NCBI GenBank assembly: GCA_017458225.1
Contig: JAFTFX010000022.1
Location: 1 to 64,000 of the forward strand
DNA length: 64,000 nt
Reading direction: 5' to 3'
Source of the DNA: Prevotella sp.
GTDB taxonomy: Bacteria > Bacteroidota > Bacteroidia > Bacteroidales > Bacteroidaceae
Within the stretch, counting starts at the first letter, position 1, and each line of letters begins with the position of its first letter. Shown in pieces: positions 27,593 through 36,713 of the stretch. The translations under genes were made by a program, and so were the position numbers. Below the pieces are notes generated by a model. It was not told the DNA's origin, did not search any database, and saw only the letters and a list, made by a program, of their open reading frames with translations.

Positions 27593-29113
27593 ATGGCAAA
27601 GAAAGCATTACTGATGATTCTCGACGGATGGGGAATCGGACAGCACGGCAAAGGCGACGTGATCTACAATACGCCTACTCCTTATCTTGACTATCTGACA
27701 GCCGTTTCGGCTCACTCGCAGCTGCAGGCTTCGGGCGAGGACGTGGGTCTGCCCGACGGACAGATGGGCAATTCAGAGGTGGGCCACCTCAATATCGGTG
27801 CCGGTCGCATCGTCTATCAGGATCTGGTGAAGATTAACCGTGCCTGCAAGGACAACTCTATCGTAGAGAACCCACAGGTGAAGGCCGCCTATACATACGC
27901 CAAGGAGAACGGCAAGAAGCTGCACCTGATGGGCTTGTGCTCCGATGGTGGCGTGCACTCCAGCCTTGACCACCTGTTCAAACTCATCGAGGTGGGCCGT
28001 CACTATGGTCTGAAGAACCAGACCTTCATCCACTGCTTCATGGACGGTCGCGACACCGACCCGAAGAGCGGCAAGGGCTTCATTGAGCAGGTCACAAAGG
28101 TGTGTGCCGACAACGACGCAGCCATTGCCAGCATCGTGGGCCGCTTCTATGCTATGGATCGCGACAAACGTTGGGAGCGCGTGAAGGAAGGCTACGACCT
28201 CATTGTGAATGGCACCGGCAAGCAGGCCACCGACATGGTGCAGGCCATGCAGGAAAGCTATGACGAGGGCGTGACCGACGAGTTCATCAAGCCCATCCAC
28301 AACGCCTCGGTAAACGGCTGCATCGAGGAGGGCGACGTGGTCATCTTCATCAACTTCCGTAACGACCGTGCCAAGGAGCTCACCGTGGCGCTCACACAGC
28401 AGGACATGCCTGAACAGGGCATGAAGACCATCCCCGGCCTGCAGTACTATTGCATGACCCCCTACGATGCCAACTTCAAGGGCGTTCATATCCTCTTCCC
28501 CAAAGAGAATGTGGAGAACACGCTGGGCGAGTATCTCTCACAGCAGGGCAAGAAGCAGCTGCATACCGCTGAGACCGAGAAGTACGCCCACGTGACGTTC
28601 TTCTTCAACGGCGGTCGCGAGGCTCCCTATGAGAACGAGGACCGCATCTTGGTTGCCTCGCCGAAGGTGGCCACCTACGACCTGAAGCCTGAAATGTCGG
28701 CCTACGAGGTGAAGGACAAGCTGGTCAGTGCCATTGGTACCCAGCAGTATGACTTCATCGTAGTGAACTTCGCCAATGGCGACATGGTGGGCCATACAGG
28801 TGTCTACAACGCCATTGCCAAGGCCGTCTGGGCCGTTGACAACTGCGTGCGCGAGGTTATCGAGGCTGCCAAGAAGAACGGCTACGAGGCCATCATCATT
28901 GCCGACCACGGCAATGCCGACAACGCCATCAACCCCGACGGCACGCCCAATACGGCTCACTCGCTGAACCCCGTGCCCTTCATCTACGTCACCGACAACA
29001 ACTCGGCTACCGTCAAGGACGGTCGTCTGGCCGACGTGGCACCCTCCATCCTCCACATCATGGGCTTGGAGCAGCCAAAGGATATGACGGGCGAATGCCT
29101 GATCTGTGACTAA
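27593..29113 (+). CDS. gpmI: 2,3-bisphosphoglycerate-independent phosphoglycerate mutase
   Basis: Interconverts 3- and 2-phosphoglycerate in glycolysis using two manganese ions. The 506-residue protein has LLMILDGWG at the N terminus, the nucleophile Ser in [17 protein letters not shown], the phosphotransferase loops [12 protein letters not shown] and [11 protein letters not shown], and metal ligands in [11 protein letters not shown] and [12 protein letters not shown] strong terminator follows. Confidence 0.97.
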   Translation: MAKKALLMILDGWGIGQHGKGDVIYNTPTPYLDYLTAVSAHSQLQASGEDVGLPDGQMGNSEVGHLNIGAGRIVYQDLVKINRACKDNSIVENPQVKAAYTYAKENGKKLHLMGLCSDGGVHSSLDHLFKLIEVGRHYGLKNQTFIHCFMDGRDTDPKSGKGFIEQVTKVCADNDAAIASIVGRFYAMDRDKRWERVKEGYDLIVNGTGKQATDMVQAMQESYDEGVTDEFIKPIHNASVNGCIEEGDVVIFINFRNDRAKELTVALTQQDMPEQGMKTIPGLQYYCMTPYDANFKGVHILFPKENVENTLGEYLSQQGKKQLHTAETEKYAHVTFFFNGGREAPYENEDRILVASPKVATYDLKPEMSAYEVKDKLVSAIGTQQYDFIVVNFANGDMVGHTGVYNAIAKAVWAVDNCVREVIEAAKKNGYEAIIIADHGNADNAINPDGTPNTAHSLNPVPFIYVTDNNSATVKDGRLADVAPSILHIMGLEQPKDMTGECLICD

Positions 29114-29135
29114 GCACGCTTTTTTGGCATAAAGT

Positions 29136-29177
29136 AATAGTGAGAGACAAGACCTTCTTGCGCTCTCACTATTTTTT
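29136..29177 (+). terminator. Terminator after gpmI
   Basis: AATAGTGAGAG (29136-29146) and CTCTCACTATT (29163-29173) form a perfect 11-bp stem with a 16-nt loop followed by a T run. Confidence 0.9.
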
Positions 29178-29338
29178 GTTGGCGGTTATACGTATGATGA
29201 ATAGAGATAACGTCTGCATTTCATAAAACACGAAACGTAAAATATGAAAACATGATTTTGGCAGAGCGATAGGAAAAGTAAATTCTCTGTATTTTTCCTC
29301 CGAATCGCTTGGCGGTTCGAATTTTTCGGACTGAGCCC

Positions 29339-29476
29339 TATAATGCTAGTGGCATCCGCGTTCCCGTAGCTCTCTCCCGTCAGGGTAGTGATGTCATGCT
29401 CCCTCTTTCTGCAATCCCCTCTGGAGTATATGTTCTCAGTGTCAATGGCCGTACTTCTAAATTCACAAAGCCATGA
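29339..29476 (+). pseudogene. Orphan C-terminal sorting tail of a lost secreted protein
   Basis: The open frame reads YNASGIRVPVALSRQGSD, then IPSGVYVLSVNGRTSKFTKP and a stop whose TGA shares bases with the next ATG (CCATGAAG). This is the end of a surface or secreted protein, with no signal peptide or body in front of it. The frame is blocked by a TAA near 29278. It looks like the remnant of a deletion. No other gene is seen between 29114 and 29472. Confidence 0.65.
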
Positions 29477-31440
29477 AGAAATTGTTTCTATGTTTGCAGT
29501 TTGTCATGGCTGTTGTAACAGGCAAGGGCCAAACCATTGGTGAAGCCTTCTATATCTATCGCAACGACGGTCAGTTCAATGCCTTTTTCCGTGATGAAGT
29601 AGATAGTATAACCTATTCCAACTACGATGCCGACAGCGTGTTCTACGACGAGGTTGTGATGCAGGTGGTATATTCTGCTGACAGTGTATATCGCATACCC
29701 TTAGCAGTTGTTGACAGTGTGGCCTTTGTCACACCCGAGACAAAATATAAGTCTGGAGTTGTTAAGCTTGAAGGATTACTGCGTGAGCATTTGATATTGG
29801 TGATGGGTGATACAATTCGTTTCGATTTGTCAACACCGATGAGTATCGTTCCCCATGTAGGGGATAAGTTGGCGACACTTGAAATGAGTGAGTTCTCATT
29901 AACAGGGAGTATGGTCGCTTCTTTAAGGTTAGCTGCGTGGGACATCATACCCTGACAGAGCATTTCGGCGCTACAGGTAAGTTGTCATGGAAAAGAGATT
30001 TTGGAATAAATATTCCTATAGGAGGGGTGCCTGTATGTCCATATCTCCAATTCTTTATAGAGCCAGGCCTTTTCATAAAGGCAGAAGTGGAACTCTCGTC
30101 ACAATTGACATATACGCATCGTTTTAACACAGTGTTTAATAATGAGTATAGCAGTAGGGAAGAAGAGGTTGGTAGGAATATCAATCAGCTGATTCCTGTT
30201 TCTGCTGATGTTTCAGGCGAAGCAATGTTGGATGGAAATTTTGCGGTTGGTGTGTATTTTGAATTTGGTGTTCAGGCATTTAAAAAGAAAGACTTGTTTA
30301 GCGTTAGTAAGTCTCGGAAAAAATGACTTCATTGGTAATGCTCTTGATGCCAGTATGAGTGTTACTGGTACTTGTCTTCAGCCGGTAGACGTTGGTTTTG
30401 CCTTAAGAGATGAAAACGGAACCATTGTTGATACCTATTATAGTAGTGATAGATACAAAAGTGGCTCTACCGTATTGGAACATACCTTTGGCAATCTGAG
30501 AAATGGACAGAACTACGAACTATATCCTGTAGTAAGTTTGCGTGGGTCAGATATGCTGGTCACTCCCCAGGCTGGTCACAATCTGGAACTTCAGGTTTCG
30601 TCTGTAGCAGCCTCTTCTGTAACAAATAGCAGTGCCGTTCTTGCAGGTCTGATTGTAGATTATCACGGATCAATGGCTATTGATAGTTATGGTTTTTCCT
30701 TGAATGGAAAGGATTACGCTTCCAATAATATGGATAGTCATGGGCGTTTCACCCATAAAATAGAATCATTGCAGCCAAGTACTGATTATGAGTTCATGGC
30801 CTATGTTATTGTCAACGGCGTAAGGTATGTTGGCAAAAGTGTTCAATTTAGGACAGAAGAAGATAAATTTCATTATTGTCCAGATGATAATCATCCTCAT
30901 GCTATAGATCTATGCCTGCCCTCTGGGACAAAGTGGGCCTGCTGCAACGTGGGTGCTAGTGCGCCTGAAGGTTATGGCAATTACTATGCATGGGGAGAGA
31001 CAAGTACGAAGAGCGTGTATAGTTGGGATAAGTATCAGCATTTAAGTTCGTGGGGTGATGCTGTAAACATCGGCAGCGACATTGCTGGTACTCAATACGA
31101 TGCTGCTACGGCTAACTGGGGTGGCCCTTGGCACATGCCCACACTGGCTCAGACACAGGAACTGTTGGATAACACCACTTCTGTGTGGATAACCGAGAAC
31201 GGCCTGTATGGCCGTAAGTTTACCGGGAGTAATGGTTACGCGGTGTTCCTTCCCGCTGCGGGCTACTGTAGCTGTAGGCATGAACCTGACGAATTAGGCC
31301 AGCTCGGCAACTACTGGTCGTCCTCGCTTGACGAGAATAATCCGCTCTGCGCGTACATCATGAACTTCTATTTTGGGGACGTGTACTGTGGTGTCAGCTA
31401 CGGTCGCGTCGACGGTCTATCCGTGCGTCCCGTTCGTTAG
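29473..31440 (+). pseudogene. FISUMP-domain surface protein interrupted by two frameshifts
   Basis: The reading frame changes twice. Frame 1 covers 29473-29955 (signal peptide MKKLFLCLQFVMAVVTGKGQ and a GEAFYIYRNDGQFNAFFRDEVDSI domain), frame 3 covers up to 30326, and frame 1 resumes to 31440. The second shift coincides with a run of six A at 30318-30323 and would rejoin RKNDFIGNALD. The last part has fibronectin-type strands (30500-30860) and a FISUMP-type domain from about 30900 (DLCLPSGTKWACCNVGASAP, YAWGETSTKS, WGGPWHMPT). Either a pseudogene or two sequencing indels; the decayed stretch upstream favours the former. Confidence 0.65.
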
Positions 31441-31454
31441 TAATCTGCTGAATG

Positions 31455-32597
31455 CTATGGTCTGATGCGTCGCTGATACTGTTGGCGGAACCATAGTTCA
31501 TAGACCGCATCGACGAACAGCAGACGGTCGTCTTGTTGCTCTATGATGTCAAGTTCTTGCAACCGATGCTTGTTGCGGGTGATAGTCTGCATGTTCCCCA
31601 AATTATATCTGGTGACAACAGCCTTTGAACTCAGCTTTGTCTCGCCGTTGCTGACCGCTGCCAGCATGCCTATTTGTGCTGGAGTAAGACTCTCGGAATC
31701 ACTCATGAACATTGGAGCATTGGTGTCTATGAGCAATTGCAACTGATGTCGGAAAATTTCCTCTGTCACCTCATCGTCTGTATTCGACCAGACAAAGAAA
31801 CTTAGCTGCTGGACATACCATGAGTGACATTTCACGATGTCACAGATACGTGCCGCCATCTCCTCGCTAATCGTCTTTCCCGTTTTGTGGAATCCGTCTA
31901 TGATGTAAGGTATCCAATAGTCACGACTAATCTTTTTCAGGAACAGTACTTGTCCGAAACGATAGAAGGGATTGCTGGCATTTCCGAAAATATCCATCAT
32001 CATGTGCCGTTTGCTGCCATAAAAGCAATAGGTGGTATTATGCTGCAACTGCCATTCTGAGCGCATCTTTCCTTCCAAACTTTTCCATTCGGACAGTGTG
32101 GCCAGTTGTTGAAATTCGTCTATGCACACGATGACATGCAGTCCTTTTGCCTGAGCAATTGTTTCTGGCAGTCGCAATATTTCCTGGGTGCTCTGCTCTA
32201 AAGGATTAATTCTTAAATCCATGGAGAACGAATTGTGGGCATCGTCTTTTATCGTGAAACTTGGGGTAATTACGTTGATAAATCTCTTGATGTCTTCAAA
32301 CCGCTTTTCTATTGTAGACGACGTACTTTCTATGACTGCCGAGGCGAAAGCGTTCAGAAACTCTGACATTGACGTGACGCTGAATGCATCAACATAACAT
32401 ACTCGCACAGTTTTGTCTTCAGCCAACAACTCATTCATCGTCTGCCTCACTAATGATGATTTCCCCCAACGGCGAGGCGAGATGAGCATCACGCTGATAC
32501 CATTGGATAGAAACGTCTTCAGTTGCTTGCGGTCTTCTACACGGTCAATGAAATTGTCTTTTTCGGCTAATTCGCCATAAACAAATGGTCTATTCAT
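31455..32597 (-). CDS. AAA-type ATPase of the archaeal-like ATPase family
   Basis: The start MNRPFVYGELAEKDNFIDR at 32597 is preferred over an ATG at 32633, because a promoter -7 box (32623-32630) lies between them; this gives 380 residues. Walker A is ISPRRWGKSS and Walker B is VIVCIDEF. The C-terminal part (about 310-380) looks like a winged helix (SLTPAQIGMLAAV, LQELDIIEQQDDRLLFVD). Proteins of this family are common and poorly understood in Bacteroidales. Two palindromes sit just upstream. Confidence 0.8.
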   Translation of the reverse strand: MNRPFVYGELAEKDNFIDRVEDRKQLKTFLSNGISVMLISPRRWGKSSLVRQTMNELLAEDKTVRVCYVDAFSVTSMSEFLNAFASAVIESTSSTIEKRFEDIKRFINVITPSFTIKDDAHNSFSMDLRINPLEQSTQEILRLPETIAQAKGLHVIVCIDEFQQLATLSEWKSLEGKMRSEWQLQHNTTYCFYGSKRHMMMDIFGNASNPFYRFGQVLFLKKISRDYWIPYIIDGFHKTGKTISEEMAARICDIVKCHSWYVQQLSFFVWSNTDDEVTEEIFRHQLQLLIDTNAPMFMSDSESLTPAQIGMLAAVSNGETKLSSKAVVTRYNLGNMQTITRNKHRLQELDIIEQQDDRLLFVDAVYELWFRQQYQRRIRP

Positions 32598-32622
32598 CCT
32601 TTCTTCGTTGTTTTTTGCGCTA

Positions 32623-32666
32623 CAAATATACAAAATTATACATCAATGTATAATACATCGATGTAT
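32623..32666 (-). promoter_or_regulatory. Promoter -7 box with two adjacent palindromes
   Basis: On the minus strand TATATTTG (32630-32623) matches TAnnTTTG. Directly upstream are a near-palindrome TATACATCAATGTATA (32637-32652) and a perfect palindrome ATACATCGATGTAT (32653-32666), about 15 bp apart and on the same helix face spacing of roughly 1.5 turns. They cover the -33 region, so they look like an operator pair. The absence of a clear -33 TTTG suggests activator control or weak basal activity. Confidence 0.6.
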
Positions 32667-32724
32667 AATTTTTGTTTTTTTAGTATTTTCCGGAATCTCC
32701 GTCTAAGGCTCTACTTGATGCTGC

Positions 32725-32769
32725 CTTCTTGCCGTTCTGAATATCAAGGCCTCACTGAGGAGTGTTGAC
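32725..32769 (-). repeat. Relic of a sorting-tail coding sequence at the symporter 3' end
   Basis: These 45 bp match 34156-34200, the tail of the adjacent GH27 gene, at 39 of 45 positions and in the same reading frame. The symporter ends ...APVNTPQ where the GH27 reads ...RAVTTPQ, and after the stop the sequence would continue GLDIQNGKK. Confidence 0.8.
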
Positions 32770-34131
32770 AGGTGCGTCTTCCTGCATCTCCTCGTCTAAG
32801 CGATTGCCCCACAGGTACTTCTTGGTCTCATTGGCTACCACACCACTTAGCAGCAGAAGGGCCACCAGATTGGGGATGGCCATGAGGGCATTCATGGTGT
32901 CGGCAATGTTCCAGATGATGTCGAGGTTGATGATGCTGCCGAAGAACAGGGCAACGATATAAAGAATGCGATAGAAGCGGTTGGTCTTGCGACTCTCAAT
33001 ATAGTTCACGGCACTTTCACCGTAGTAGCTCCATCCGAGGATAGTGCTGAAGGCAAAAGTGAGGATGCCGAAGGTAAGCAGCGGCGCACCGATATAGGGA
33101 ATCTTAGAGAAAGCAACCTTCGTCAGGGCGGCTCCGTCGGCATATGTGATATCGGGATAGGCCAGAATACTGCTGACCAGTACTAGTCCCGTGAGTGCAC
33201 AGATGACCACGGTGTCCCAGAACGTGCCCGTACTCGACACCAATGCCTGGCGGACAGGGTTGCGTGTCTGGGCAGCAGCGGCCACGATGGGGGCCGAACC
33301 CATGCCACTCTCGTTACTGAACAGTCCGCGGGCAATGCCGTAGCGAGCTGCCATCATGACTGTTGCTCCCACAAAGCCGCCGCCGGCGGCCGAGGGATTG
33401 AAGGCTGAACGGACAATAAGTTCGATGGCCGGCCATACATAGTAGCTGTTCATGCAGAGGATGACGATGCACCCCAGCACATAGAGAATGGCCATGAAAG
33501 GCACCAGAATTGTACAGACACGGGCGATGGCTTTTACACCACCGAGGATGACCGAGGCTGTGAGCAGGCAGACAAAGATGCCCACTACCCAGTTGGGGAT
33601 GCCGAAGGTCTCGCTGGCCAGTAGGGCAATGCTGTTGGCCTGCACCGTGCAGCCGATGCCGAAAGAAGCCAGAGCAGTGAAGACTGCAAAGAGCACGGCC
33701 AGCCATTTCATGCCGAGACCGTGCTCCAGTGCATACATCGGACCTCCGTATGTGCGACCGTCTTCTCCCTTGACACGATATTTCACGGCCAACAGCCCTT
33801 CGGCATATTTCGTCGACATGCCAAAGATGCCTGTCAGCCAGCACCACAGCACAGCACCGGGACCGCCCAGTGCTACAGCTGTGGCCACGCCAACAATATT
33901 TCCTGTTCCGATAGTGGCTGCCAAAGCCGTAGCCAAAGCACCGAACTGGCTCACGTCGCCTTGTGCCTTATCGTCTTTCTGTACCGACAGGCGGATGCCA
34001 GTCAGCAGTTTGCGCTGCGGAATGCGCAGGCGAAAGGTCAGAAAGAGGTGGGTGCCTAAGAGCAGAATGATCATAGGCCACCCCCAAAGGAATGAGCTTA
34101 GCAGCTGGAACAGGTCATTGATGGCATCCAT
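32752..34131 (-). CDS. AGCS-family sodium:amino acid symporter
   Basis: An inner-membrane carrier of the alanine or glycine:cation symporter family, 459 residues from the ATG at 34131 (a GTG at 34140 is a possible earlier start). About ten to eleven hydrophobic segments are visible, with family motifs GALATALAATIGTGNIVGVATA, GGPGAVLWCWLTGIFGM, and NESGMGSAPIVAAAA. The extreme C-terminus appears to be borrowed from a sorting-tail relic. It starts 9 bp after the GH27 stop. Confidence 0.92.
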   Translation of the reverse strand: MDAINDLFQLLSSFLWGWPMIILLLGTHLFLTFRLRIPQRKLLTGIRLSVQKDDKAQGDVSQFGALATALAATIGTGNIVGVATAVALGGPGAVLWCWLTGIFGMSTKYAEGLLAVKYRVKGEDGRTYGGPMYALEHGLGMKWLAVLFAVFTALASFGIGCTVQANSIALLASETFGIPNWVVGIFVCLLTASVILGGVKAIARVCTILVPFMAILYVLGCIVILCMNSYYVWPAIELIVRSAFNPSAAGGGFVGATVMMAARYGIARGLFSNESGMGSAPIVAAAAQTRNPVRQALVSSTGTFWDTVVICALTGLVLVSSILAYPDITYADGAALTKVAFSKIPYIGAPLLTFGILTFAFSTILGWSYYGESAVNYIESRKTNRFYRILYIVALFFGSIINLDIIWNIADTMNALMAIPNLVALLLLSGVVANETKKYLWGNRLDEEMQEDAPVNTPQ

Positions 34132-34140
34132 CTGAGTCAC

Positions 34141-36645
34141 TTACTTAATAGCAATCTTCTTGCCGTTCTGAATGTAGAGGCCCCGCTGAGGAGTGGTGAC
34201 GGCGCGTCCCTGAAGGTCAAACAGGACCTTGCCCTTCAGAGATGACGACTGCTGTCCGGCGGCAGCACGGGGCTGCAGGCTCTCAAGGCTGGTTGGAATC
34301 TCGTTGTTGCCCAGACGGAACAGTTTCACGCCGTGGCTGGGAACTTTGGTGCTGAGGGTACCCGTAATGGTGCCGATGCTCTCCTTGGCCCAGATGTCGT
34401 AGACGGGAACAGCCTCGTCGGCACCGAAGCCCAGTTGGGTGAGGTCGAACTCATAAACGTCTTGCTTGGTGACGTAGAAGATGAACTCCATCGTAGTGCC
34501 TGAAGAAGAGGTGTTGTCGGTATCACAGCTGCTGTCGTAGCCGCAGAGTGCGCGGAAAGTTTTCCACGAGTGACCGCTGGGCAGGTTGTAGACGAGCGTG
34601 CACTGTGCGTTGAGGCCCAGACCGGTGGTGTAGCTCTGGCCTTCCACACGGAGCGTACCATTCTCCACGTTCTTGTTGACATGCAGAGAGCCCCATTCAG
34701 AAGTGTAAGAGGCCTGCTTCAGCGTAGTGAGCGATGTCTCGTTGCCCTCGGCATCGATAAGCACGGGGTTGATGAGGTCGGCACGGTCGTAGGCAAAGCC
34801 GTCACCCCAGTTGCTCACCACAATCTTCAGTTGCTCAGCACCCTCGATGTCGCATTCCAGTGTTTTCGACTTCGTACCAGTGCGTGAGATAAGGCCTGAA
34901 CGGACGGCGGCATCGTCCTGCTCGTCGGCCAGTGGGTTCTGGTCGAACACCATGAAGCGGATAGATGTTGTGGCTCCTGTCTGGTTGATGCCGGAGTCGT
35001 CGGCAGCAGCCATCGCCTTGAAGCGCACCACGTCCATGTTATCGGGGATGGTGAAGAAGATGGCAGCATTGGCATCGGTAGAGAAGCCGCGGTCATAGCT
35101 GGTGCCCATCACCTTCATCTTGCCGCCGTTGTCTACGTTCTTATTCTCGTAGATGCGGTTGAAGTAGCTCTTAGTATAGTCGCGTGTCTTGTAGGTACCG
35201 GTGAGGGGCACTTCCGTACCGTCGCGCAGCACCAGCGTGGGGTTGATCCAGTCTCCATGGTCGTAGTTGTAGTTGTCGCCGCCGTCGTCGACCACGAGCA
35301 CCAGCGTCTTTGAGCCTTCGGGCCACTCAATATCCACGTCGACGGCATGTCCGTCGGTGGTGTAGGCCACGGTCTCGCTCTGGTAGAGTGCCTTGGCACC
35401 TACAATCCATCGGGTGTTGTCACGTTGGAAGAGCGCCAGGTATTTATTACCGCTGTAGGGATGAGTGGATGTCCACACCACGCGACCACGGTCTTCGTCG
35501 TTCAGCACTTGGTGGGCATCAACGGCATATTTGTGCATCTGATGGTACTCCTCGTTGTTCAGCAGTGAGAGCGTGAAGGCATCGTTGCGTGTCATCTCGC
35601 CGCCAAAGAACAGCGGTGAGTGACAGATGCCCCAGAGCGACATCATGGTCAGCTGCTCGTTCTGCGTCAGGTTGGTCCAACGGCCGCTCTGTGCCGAGGT
35701 GTAGCCAGCATCGCCGATGGTCATGGCAATCTGTCCCAGCGGCAGCATGTCGCAGTCAGCATAGTTGCCGGGCCGAGCATACTTGCTCCACTCGTTAGCC
35801 TCGTTGAACACGGCATCGACGGCACTCCAGTTGTCCCACAGGTCGTCCATCATGCGCCACATGTTGGCGTTCTCCAGACATTCCTGTGCATAGACATACT
35901 GCGTCTTGCCAGGCGACAGTGACAGCACGATGGGGCGGCCAGTCTGGTCGATGGCCTTGCGAATCATGTGAATCTCGTCGGTATAGAAGGGACGGCTCAG
36001 GTCGTCAATCTTCAGGAAGTCGACACCCCACTCGGCATAGAGATCCATGATGCTGTTATAATAGAGCTGACCGGCCTCGTTGTTGCGCACCAGCAGATTG
36101 TCCTTCAACCATGTGCAGGGTGACGTGGTGCCGTTGTACACCTGACTCCAGGCCGTGCCCTCGCTGCCCTTCAGTTTGTATGAGCTGCCCACGACGCTCT
36201 TCGGTACGCCGCGCATGATGTGGATGCCGAACTTCAGTCCCATGGCGTGGATGCTGTCGGCCATTGCCTTGAAGCCGATGTTCTGGCCGTCCTTCATACA
36301 CGATGGGAAACGGGTGGGCGAGGGTAGGTAGCGGCCGTACTCGTCGAGCACGTAGCCTTGATTGCCGTTCTGGTTGTAGTTGCCGCCACCCAGCGAGGGA
36401 TGGTTGCAATACCAGCGGATGTCCACCACCACATACTCCCATCCATGACGCACCAAGTCGTTGTCAACCAGGTACTTTGCATTTTGCATCACCTCTTTCT
36501 CAGTGACGCTCGAGTAGTAGCAGTCCCATGAGTTCCATCCCATGGGCGGTGTCATGGCCCATGTGCGGAAGGTGGCAACCTCGTCCTGTGCCTTTGCTGT
36601 GGTCAGCAGTGCCATAAAGGCAAGAAAAGTCAGTAGTCTTTTCAT
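34141..36645 (-). CDS. GH27 alpha-galactosidase with NPCBM-type modules
   Basis: Secreted enzyme removing terminal alpha-galactose. Signal peptide at 1-20 (ends AKAQ). The GH27 barrel (about 28-430) starts TPPMGWNSWDCYY; the nucleophile Asp214 is in FLKIDD and the acid/base Asp lies in MWRMMDDLWDNW. Two NPCBM-like modules follow (about 435-590 and 590-760), each with YTKSYFNRIYENKNVDNGG or TSEWGSLHVNKNVENGT. The tail is VLFDLQGRAVTTPQRGLYIQ. The true start is ATG 36645; a TTG two codons upstream also keeps frame. Confidence 0.92.
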   Translation of the reverse strand: MKRLLTFLAFMALLTTAKAQDEVATFRTWAMTPPMGWNSWDCYYSSVTEKEVMQNAKYLVDNDLVRHGWEYVVVDIRWYCNHPSLGGGNYNQNGNQGYVLDEYGRYLPSPTRFPSCMKDGQNIGFKAMADSIHAMGLKFGIHIMRGVPKSVVGSSYKLKGSEGTAWSQVYNGTTSPCTWLKDNLLVRNNEAGQLYYNSIMDLYAEWGVDFLKIDDLSRPFYTDEIHMIRKAIDQTGRPIVLSLSPGKTQYVYAQECLENANMWRMMDDLWDNWSAVDAVFNEANEWSKYARPGNYADCDMLPLGQIAMTIGDAGYTSAQSGRWTNLTQNEQLTMMSLWGICHSPLFFGGEMTRNDAFTLSLLNNEEYHQMHKYAVDAHQVLNDEDRGRVVWTSTHPYSGNKYLALFQRDNTRWIVGAKALYQSETVAYTTDGHAVDVDIEWPEGSKTLVLVVDDGGDNYNYDHGDWINPTLVLRDGTEVPLTGTYKTRDYTKSYFNRIYENKNVDNGGKMKVMGTSYDRGFSTDANAAIFFTIPDNMDVVRFKAMAAADDSGINQTGATTSIRFMVFDQNPLADEQDDAAVRSGLISRTGTKSKTLECDIEGAEQLKIVVSNWGDGFAYDRADLINPVLIDAEGNETSLTTLKQASYTSEWGSLHVNKNVENGTLRVEGQSYTTGLGLNAQCTLVYNLPSGHSWKTFRALCGYDSSCDTDNTSSSGTTMEFIFYVTKQDVYEFDLTQLGFGADEAVPVYDIWAKESIGTITGTLSTKVPSHGVKLFRLGNNEIPTSLESLQPRAAAGQQSSSLKGKVLFDLQGRAVTTPQRGLYIQNGKKIAIK

Positions 36646-36713
36646 AAACAATGATAGTTTTAGAAGTTGGTATTGATGGATTGTCTTGTCGTCGTAAACA
36701 GCAGTGTTCTGTT

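Noticed and set aside
32597-32633. Upstream start of the AAA ATPase at 32633
   Set aside because: The promoter -7 box lies at 32623-32630, so the transcript would begin after that ATG.
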